DNA of 64,000 nt, from assembly GCF_016616885.1 (NCBI RefSeq), contig NZ_CP067102.1, forward strand, positions 1,516,501-1,580,500, read 5' to 3'. Below, piece after piece: positions 58,473-64,000 of the stretch. How positions within the stretch are numbered: the first letter of the stretch is position 1; each line of letters opens with the position of its first letter. Below the pieces are notes generated by a model that saw nothing but the letters and a program-made list of their open reading frames with translations, was not told the DNA's origin and made no database searches. The stretch is from Bradyrhizobium diazoefficiens (lineage in GTDB: Bacteria > Pseudomonadota > Alphaproteobacteria > Rhizobiales > Xanthobacteraceae). A program made the position numbers and the translations under genes.

Positions 58473-59585
58473 ATGAAGGTCGGTGTTCCCAAGGAGATCA
58501 AGACGCACGAATACCGCGTGGGCCTGACTCCTGGGGCTGTCCGCGAATATGTGGCCGCAGGCCACGCCGTGCTGATCGAGACCACGGCTGGCGCTGGCAT
58601 CGGCGCAACAGACGACCAGTACCGCAAGGCTGGCGCGACGATTCTGGACTCCGCTCGCGAGGTCTTTGCGTCGAGCGAGATGATCGTAAAGGTCAAGGAG
58701 CCCCAGCCTTCGGAATGGACCCAGCTGCGAGAGAACCAGATCCTCTTCACATATCTGCATCTGGCGCCGGACCCGGAGCAGGCCAAGGGCCTCATAAAGT
58801 CCGGATGTACCGCCATTGCTTACGAGACCGTGACTGGTCCGGCTGGCGGGCTTCCGCTGCTTGCGCCAATGAGCGAGGTTGCGGGCAGGCTTGCGATTGA
58901 AGCAGCGGGCGCGGCGCTGAGGCGCTACTCAGGTGGGCGGGGGCTATTGATCGGCGGCGTGCCCGGTGTGCAGCCGGCCCGTATCGTTGTGATCGGGGGC
59001 GGGGTTGTTGGTGCGCATGCCGCACGGATGGCGGCGGGATTGGGTGCCGAGGTCACGATCCTCGATCGTTCGATTCCCCGGCTTCGCGAACTGGACGAAC
59101 TCTTCGAGGGGCGCGTTCGCACCAGGTTCTCGACCATAGACGCCGTCGAGGAGGAAGTATTTGCAGCGGACGTTGTCATTGGGGCGGTGCTCGTTCCCGG
59201 TGCCAGCGCGCCGAAGCTGGTCAGTCGCGGCATGTTGAGCTCGATGCGCAAGGGCTCCGTCATTGTGGACGTGGCTATCGATCAGGGCGGATGCTTCGAG
59301 ACCTCGCGTGCGACGACGCATGCGGATCCAACTTACGAGGTGGACGGCGTTATCCATTATTGCGTCGCCAATATGCCCGGAGCTGTCCCGCTCACCTCGA
59401 GCCAGGCATTGAACAACGCCACGCTGCCCTTTGGCTTGGCTCTCGCCAACAAGGGATTTGCAGCCGTGCTTGAAAATCCGCATCTGCGCGCAGGCCTCAA
59501 TGTCTATCGGGGCCGGCTAACCTATAAGGCCGTGGCCGAGAGCCTGGGCCTACCCTTCTCACCCTTCGACCAGGCCGCGGCCTGA
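58473..59585 (+). CDS. ald: Alanine dehydrogenase
   Basis: A 370-residue alanine dehydrogenase. The family opening [20 protein letters not shown] is present. The substrate lysine is in [13 protein letters not shown] and the catalytic histidine in FTYLHLAPD. The NAD-binding glycines are in [20 protein letters not shown]. It interconverts alanine with pyruvate and ammonia. In rhizobia it is linked to alanine export from bacteroids. AGAGGAG lies eight bases before ATG 58473, which sets the start. The gene is monocistronic with a strong terminator, and no adjacent Lrp-type regulator was found. Confidence 0.93.
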   Translation: MKVGVPKEIKTHEYRVGLTPGAVREYVAAGHAVLIETTAGAGIGATDDQYRKAGATILDSAREVFASSEMIVKVKEPQPSEWTQLRENQILFTYLHLAPDPEQAKGLIKSGCTAIAYETVTGPAGGLPLLAPMSEVAGRLAIEAAGAALRRYSGGRGLLIGGVPGVQPARIVVIGGGVVGAHAARMAAGLGAEVTILDRSIPRLRELDELFEGRVRTRFSTIDAVEEEVFAADVVIGAVLVPGASAPKLVSRGMLSSMRKGSVIVDVAIDQGGCFETSRATTHADPTYEVDGVIHYCVANMPGAVPLTSSQALNNATLPFGLALANKGFAAVLENPHLRAGLNVYRGRLTYKAVAESLGLPFSPFDQAAA

Positions 59586-59625
59586 TCCACAGAGGCTCCT
59601 TAGGGAGCGTTTTCCTCCCTGACTT

Positions 59626-59662
59626 GGGCCACTCCTTCTTCCTCCGGAGTGGCCCTTTTTTT
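59626..59662 (+). terminator. Rho-independent terminator after ald
   Basis: Perfect ten-base stem GGGCCACTCC/GGAGTGGCCC followed by seven T residues. Confidence 0.9.
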
Positions 59663-59827
59663 GAGGGGATAGCACAACTCTGCGTAAGGCGGTGTGACTT
59701 GCCCTCAGGCTGCTATTCACAGACTCATCATCGCTGACCGGGCTGCCGTGAGTCGGCATCAGGCCTGAATACCCTTGGCGCCCCGAGCGTCACCGGTTGC
59801 GACGGATCGAACCGCTGCCGAGCAGGA

Positions 59828-60454
59828 TCATAGCGATCCGGCAATTGGCTCGATCTTCGCCCAGGAAGCTTCCGTCAGGCGCAAGAAGTTCATAAGCAGC
59901 ACGTGCCCTTGTTCCGTGAGTATCGATTCCGGATGAAACTGCACGCCAAATGTTGGTTGGAAACGATGTGCGAGCGCCATGACCTCGCCTTCGTCCGAAC
60001 GCGCCGTCACCGTGAGATGCGGCGCGCATGCCTCATCGAACTCAACAACAAGAGAGTGGTAGCGCCCGACGCGAAGTGGAGACGGAAGCTCCTTGAATAG
60101 CCCTCGACCGTCATGCGTTACAGTGGAGGACCGGCCATGCATAGGGCGACGTGCACGCTCCACGCCTCCGCCGAAAACGCTCCCGATACACTGGTGTCCG
60201 AGGCAAATGCCGAGAAGTGGTACGCGACCTGAAAGCTCGCGAACGACGGCGGTGGATATTCCGGCCTCAAGTGGAGTGCAGGGACCAGGCGAGATGACCA
60301 CTGCGCGCGGCTTCAGGCCTACAAGGTCCGTGACGCTGATCACGTCGTTCCGGATCACCTCCGCCTCCTCACCAAGGTTGCGGAAATAGCGGGCAATGTT
60401 GAAGACGAAGGAGTCGTAGTTGTCGATGATGACAATCAAAATGCACCCGTTCAT
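59828..60454 (-). CDS. pabA: Aminodeoxychorismate synthase glutaminase subunit (PabA/TrpG type)
   Basis: A 208-residue class I glutamine amidotransferase. The catalytic cysteine is in LLGICLGHQCIG and the histidine-glutamate pair in GVQFHPESILTEQGH. It hands ammonia to the partner synthase. PabA and TrpG cannot be separated by sequence alone, but the overlap with a PabB-type gene (ATGA at 60451-60454) favours PabA. It is the last gene of the minus-strand pabB-pabA unit. Confidence 0.85.
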   Translation of the reverse strand: MNGCILIVIIDNYDSFVFNIARYFRNLGEEAEVIRNDVISVTDLVGLKPRAVVISPGPCTPLEAGISTAVVRELSGRVPLLGICLGHQCIGSVFGGGVERARRPMHGRSSTVTHDGRGLFKELPSPLRVGRYHSLVVEFDEACAPHLTVTARSDEGEVMALAHRFQPTFGVQFHPESILTEQGHVLLMNFLRLTEASWAKIEPIAGSL

Positions 60455-61845
60455 TCAGCACGAAACGCATCGAAGATGCGCTCCGCCTTGGCGAGCGTCT
60501 CCTCGTATTCGGCCTCTGGATCCGACATCGCCGTAATGCCGCTGCCTGCATGAAAGACAGCCGCATCGCCATCGATCGTTACAGTGCGAATCGCAATGTT
60601 TGTATCCATGTGGCCGTTAAAACCGATGAAGCCGATCGCTCCACAATAGAGCTCGCGTGCCACACGCTCGATTTCCGCTATAATTTCCATCGAGCGCACC
60701 TTTGGTGCTCCGGTAATGGAACCGCCGGGAAAGCAAGCGCGAAGTAAGGTGACCGCGTCCTGATCTCCTGCAAGTTCACCCGTAACGACCGACACGAGGT
60801 GGTGCACCGAGGCATAGGATTCGAGGTTGCACAATGCCGGAACCTCGACCGAAGGCGCAGTGCAAACGCGAGACAGATCATTACGCAGGAGGTCGACGAT
60901 CATAACGTTCTCGGCGCGGTCCTTTTCAGACGTAAGGAGGATTTCAGCTCGACATCTGTCTTCCTTCCAGTCAGCGGAACGCGCGATCGTGCCCTTGATG
61001 GGGCGCGTCTCGACCCGACCTCCGCCAAGCTTTAGGAAACGCTCCGGTGAGCTCGATGCGACGGTCAGCTTGCCATAGCGCAGGAGCGCTCCAAAGGGTG
61101 CGGGGTTCGATGATCGTAGCTGGCAGTAGAAGGTGAGCGGGTCGAAGGAAGTCGATACCTTGGCGCTGAAGCGCTGCGCAATGTTGGCTTGGAAGACGTC
61201 TCCGGCCAGAATCAAGCCGATGACGCGCTTGACCGCAGCAATATAGTCATCGCGGCTGAAGTTCGAATGCCACACGCCCACGCTGCCGGAGGATGCATCC
61301 CGCGGCGTCTCTGCGCGGGCAAGGAGAGATGCAAATTCGTCAGCTCGGCGGTGTGCACGCTCTGCGCGGCGTATAGGATCCTGCTCCGGCCATCCGGTCG
61401 AAACGATCCAGCATTTGTTGTGCCGGTGGTCGTAGCTCACGACTACGTCATAGAAATGCAGGAGCGATTGGGGCAATCCCTGGCCGGGAATTACGGACGT
61501 CGGCAAGTTCTCTAAGGTCCTGTTTAGATCGTAAGCAAGGAAGCCGGCCGCGCCTCCCTGGAACGGCGGGAGATCAGAGCGATGCTCTTGCGAATAGTTG
61601 GCGAGAAGGGCACGAAGAGCTTCCCACGGGTCGCCCTCAAGAGCCTCTCCGTTCCAACTCGCCTGTCCGTCCGCGACCATAAAGGTGCCGAACGGGTCGC
61701 AGCTCAGATATGAATAGCGGCCGAGCAATTCGTGCGTTGCCGCGCTGTCGAGAAACGTCAGCTGCGGTCGATGCGCCAAACGTCGCATCGCCGTGACGGG
61801 CTCGATCCACTGCAGCTCGCGGACGTGCACTGGTCTGTCAATCAC
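60451..61845 (-). CDS. pabB: Aminodeoxychorismate synthase component I (PabB)
   Basis: A 464-residue chorismate-binding enzyme. The motif RPIKGTIARS has the lysine that marks aminodeoxychorismate synthases, where anthranilate synthases have alanine (PIAGT). The end carries FPGGSITGAPKVRSMEII and YCGAIGFIGFNGHMDTNIAI. With PabA it makes the precursor of p-aminobenzoate for folate. It is probably a second copy besides the core genome set. A role in a p-aminobenzoate-derived product is possible but unproven. It is followed by pabA with overlapping stop and start. Confidence 0.88.
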   Translation of the reverse strand: MIDRPVHVRELQWIEPVTAMRRLAHRPQLTFLDSAATHELLGRYSYLSCDPFGTFMVADGQASWNGEALEGDPWEALRALLANYSQEHRSDLPPFQGGAAGFLAYDLNRTLENLPTSVIPGQGLPQSLLHFYDVVVSYDHRHNKCWIVSTGWPEQDPIRRAERAHRRADEFASLLARAETPRDASSGSVGVWHSNFSRDDYIAAVKRVIGLILAGDVFQANIAQRFSAKVSTSFDPLTFYCQLRSSNPAPFGALLRYGKLTVASSSPERFLKLGGGRVETRPIKGTIARSADWKEDRCRAEILLTSEKDRAENVMIVDLLRNDLSRVCTAPSVEVPALCNLESYASVHHLVSVVTGELAGDQDAVTLLRACFPGGSITGAPKVRSMEIIAEIERVARELYCGAIGFIGFNGHMDTNIAIRTVTIDGDAAVFHAGSGITAMSDPEAEYEETLAKAERIFDAFRAE

Positions 61846-61944
61846 CGATGACTTGCGTGCTGTGAGATGTGCTCAGATTGTGATCCCGAGCAGACCGAGA
61901 GGCGCTCGCCTGGGGCCCGGAGACCATCGAGGGCGATTGTCAGG

Positions 61945-62304
61945 TTAGCCCTCGCCAGTCGGCTCGAGGCGCCGAGCGACCTGACCTGTTGCTGCCGTTG
62001 AGGCGAAGCGCGCATCCGTTGATACGGTGTAATCGGCCGCAAACCGCAGTTCGCGGAGCGGTCGCACCCGGCTAATCGATTTCTGGTATAGCTCATGAGC
62101 CTTGTAGGCTGCGAGTTCCCTGTCGTTGTCGAACTCACCGTAGACCACAACGTCGATATCGTTGCCGAACTGGTCGGCCTTGCGATTGCGACCAACCTCC
62201 AGCAGGCGTGCATGTGGGATTGTGGTGAGAATTGACAGGCCTTCGATCATTTCGTCGATCCGGGCCTTATCCTTGGCGGTAAACAAAACGATGTGACGAA
62301 TCAT
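61945..62304 (-). CDS. Dabb-family stress-response barrel protein
   Basis: A 119-residue protein of the dimeric alpha-beta barrel (Dabb) family: MIRHIVLFTAKDKARIDEMI, VGRNRKADQFGNDIDVVVYG, then LAAYKAHELYQKSISRVRPL. ATG 62304 begins the family consensus. A longer upstream frame is not supported. Some members are enzymes of polyketide or aromatic metabolism, others are stress proteins. It lies 99 bases upstream of pabB on the same strand and may be cotranscribed. Confidence 0.85.
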   Translation of the reverse strand: MIRHIVLFTAKDKARIDEMIEGLSILTTIPHARLLEVGRNRKADQFGNDIDVVVYGEFDNDRELAAYKAHELYQKSISRVRPLRELRFAADYTVSTDARFASTAATGQVARRLEPTGEG

Positions 62305-62923
62305 GAATGGCCTCGGGTTGATCGCATGCAGGCGCATAATTAACTTGGCATTGAGCCCGCTGCAACATTACCGCAGCGCGTCGCAATCGCCGCCATGGCT
62401 TCGCTGCTGGAGCTTCTGCCCTTGGTCAAGCGGGCTCCATTTGCGGCACGTGACCGCAGTCCAGGCCCAGCCGCCAGCGCGCGCGCTCCAGATGCCACGA
62501 CGTGAGCCGCCGGCACTCAATCATGGTGCCCCGGTGTCGGGATGAAATCGCCCTCAAACCTCACGCCATCGGTCTTCTCCTTGTTGAGATCTCCGCAGAC
62601 CGAGTTGCCGTGAATTCGTCCTCGCTATGCCCGGCCCAATAGTCGATTTCGGCGATGAATTTCTGCGCCAAATAGGGAAACATCGCGCGACGTATGCGCT
62701 GACAGGGAGGAGATTGGCGAATTTCTTTTAAATAAAGCGGATAAATTTCGCGCTTATCCACGGTGCCCGATCGGAAGGGGCGCAGGTCAAGGTCAAAGCG
62801 ACGAGTGCAAGCGGCATACCGAAGCGCGACGCGGGATTGAGCTACGTCGCATCCCGCCCGGCCACGCGTCGCAAGCCTGAGCCCTCCAACGCGCAATGGG
62901 AGAGGCAGGAATTGGAGACGGAC
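62305..62923. other. Gene-poor stretch
   Basis: About 620 bases with no supported gene. A minus-strand reading (FPYLAQKFIAEIDYWAGHSE near 62650) looks protein-like but has no good start and no family. Confidence 0.45.
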
Positions 62924-63109
62924 ATGTCCAAAGACCATCAAAAACTTCAGCGCAACACCGTCAAACGGTGCGCCATTTGCGCCGGAAAGTTTGGCCTTAT
63001 TCGTTACTACTCTTCGCGAACCGCCCTCTGCTCAAAGAGGTGCGTTGAGCACTTCAAGTCCCGTTGCGAAGCGGACAGCAATTGGTTACGGCGATTACCC
63101 GCCGCCTGA
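62924..63109 (+). CDS. Small zinc-finger-like protein
   Basis: A 61-residue protein with CAICAGKFGLIRYYSSRTAL and CSKRCVEHF, giving a C-x2-C then C-x3-C pattern that should bind one zinc ion. ATG 62924 follows AGGAATTGGAG. Family not recognised. It may work with the next cysteine-containing protein. Confidence 0.6.
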   Translation: MSKDHQKLQRNTVKRCAICAGKFGLIRYYSSRTALCSKRCVEHFKSRCEADSNWLRRLPAA

Positions 63110-63228
63110 GCGGTCAGCGGCGGCCGAGAGCGCGCCTCCTACAGCGGCGCCGAAATCATTGACGTCGACTAGCGCGCGACAATCTCGCGAATTGCGCACC
63201 GACCGCAGGGAAGGCGTGGATCTCCATT

Positions 63229-63621
63229 ATGAAGTTCGTATTGGTCAATCACAGGGCTCCGCTTAACCGCGCGGCCTGCACCGCATGCGCGAAAGCTCTC
63301 GGCACCGGATACCTGCGGGATGTGTCGACGCAGAGGCCATACTGTGGTTACGATTGCTACCTTCGCCATGAAGCCAGGAGCCTGTTGATGCCTTGGCTGA
63401 AAACGTCATGTGCCGAAGTGGATGCCCCGACGCTTCACGCTTTGCCGCTCGAATTCATGACGTCGTTTGCACCATCCTACTGGTATTCGATGTCACTTGC
63501 AGCCTTGCGGATGGGGGAGCTCATGGCCGTAGAGCTGTCCAACACTGTCCGCGCGGGAACATGGACGTTTGGCTCGCCCCTGTGGCGACGCTACGGAGGT
63601 GGCCCCAGCCCATCGCAATGA
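63229..63621 (+). CDS. Unknown protein with a cysteine cluster
   Basis: A 130-residue protein. Residues 17-45 hold CTACAKALGTGYL and QRPYCGYDCYLRH, a C-x2-C and C-x3-C pair like that of the preceding gene, followed by a helical part with ALPLEFMTSFAPSYWYSMSL. It is probably zinc-binding. The arrangement suggests two related small proteins in tandem. Function unknown. Confidence 0.55.
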   Translation: MKFVLVNHRAPLNRAACTACAKALGTGYLRDVSTQRPYCGYDCYLRHEARSLLMPWLKTSCAEVDAPTLHALPLEFMTSFAPSYWYSMSLAALRMGELMAVELSNTVRAGTWTFGSPLWRRYGGGPSPSQ

Positions 63622-63702
63622 GGTCCGCCGAGCTTCATAGGTCGATACAGACGACAGAGAAGCAGCTCCGTTATTGCAAGCTGGTGTCAGGAACAACCAA
63701 AA

Positions 63703-64000
63703 TGGCGGAGCATAGCTTCTGGCGCTTCTCGCGAACGTTGCATCGCGCGATCAACGACCGGCATCTTGAGGACATCGAGGTCCTCCTCGACGAGGAGGTC
63801 GACTGGACGATCTACGGTCCGATCGACATGTTTCCATTTCTCGGCACTCGGCACGGCAAGCGCGCCGTGCTCGACGTCATCCGGGAGATCTCTGACAATG
63901 TCCAGATTCGCCGTTTCGAACGCGACACCACCATGCTCGGCGTCGATTCCGCAGCCTCCATGCTGCGCTGTTCCCTGACGGCGCGCCAATCCGACAAGTC
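63703..64000 (+). CDS. SnoaL-like (NTF2-fold) protein, cut by window end
   Basis: At least 99 residues with an NTF2-like fold of the SnoaL type: LHRAINDRHLEDIEVLLDEE, VDWTIYGPIDMFPFLGTRHG, then KRAVLDVIREISDNVQIRRF. The frame is open to the last base, so the C-terminus lies outside. Such proteins are hydrolases, isomerases or binding proteins. The ligand is unknown. Confidence 0.75.

Overview
The window is high-GC alphaproteobacterial DNA. Gene content, the Rhizobiales-type palindromic intergenic repeats and the family relationships of the proteins fit Bradyrhizobium or a close relative. Most of it reads as the accessory and conjugation part of an integrative and conjugative element (ICE) of the symbiosis-island type, with the gene set known from ICEMlSym of Mesorhizobium loti R7A: quorum sensing (traI, traR), antiactivation (qseC, qseM), a frameshifted activator (fseA), an excisionase (rdfS), traF, a relaxase and a Trb mating apparatus. 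No integrase, attachment site, tRNA, rRNA or CRISPR array was found, so the element is not complete here. Organism and element names are inferred from sequence alone.

Layout. 0-6 kb: an intact IS5-family element (280-1565, CTAG target duplication), two unknown operon pairs of secreted or membrane proteins on the minus strand, and a decayed second IS5 transposase. 6-8.3 kb: a FixK-type regulator, a secreted thermonuclease and three palindromic intergenic repeats. 8.6-20.7 kb: plasmid/ICE maintenance genes: an ArdC-type antirestriction protein, a large ParB, a 1,431-residue methylase-helicase of the strawberry-notch type, a Toprim primase with a partial duplicate beside it, an SMR exporter, and a DUF2493 protein. 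20.7-28 kb: three direct copies of a DUF736 segment (two about 762 bp and nearly identical, one deleted). Between and around them lie a tail-less ftsZ, AbiE and ParDE debris, and an intact RES-Xre toxin-antitoxin pair. 28-35.4 kb: two qseC-qseM-fseA modules, separated by an AbiEi/AbiEii pair, a hipB with a dead hipA, and a parB remnant. 35.5-44.8 kb: rdfS, repA-like, DUF2840, traF, lytic transglycosylase, an IS66 remnant, rlxS, traG and a CopG-type gene. 44.9-54.9 kb: trbB-C-D-E-J-K-L-F-G-I and a DUF2274 gene. 54.9-58 kb: LysR regulator, traI and traR. 58-64 kb: alanine dehydrogenase, pabA/pabB, a Dabb protein, two small cysteine-rich proteins and a truncated SnoaL-like gene.

How it fits together. 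By the R7A model, TraI makes an acyl-homoserine lactone and TraR with that signal switches on traI and fseA. FseA needs a +1 ribosomal frameshift to be made whole, and it activates rdfS and the downstream rlxS operon. QseM blocks TraR and FseA, and QseC controls qseM. Here the QseC-QseM-FseA brake and activator exist twice, and both fseA copies keep the same 18-nt junction. Two further unexplained signals stand out: a conserved long-hairpin leader before DUF736 and DUF2493 genes, and a second leader family before ardC, parB and the methylase-helicase.
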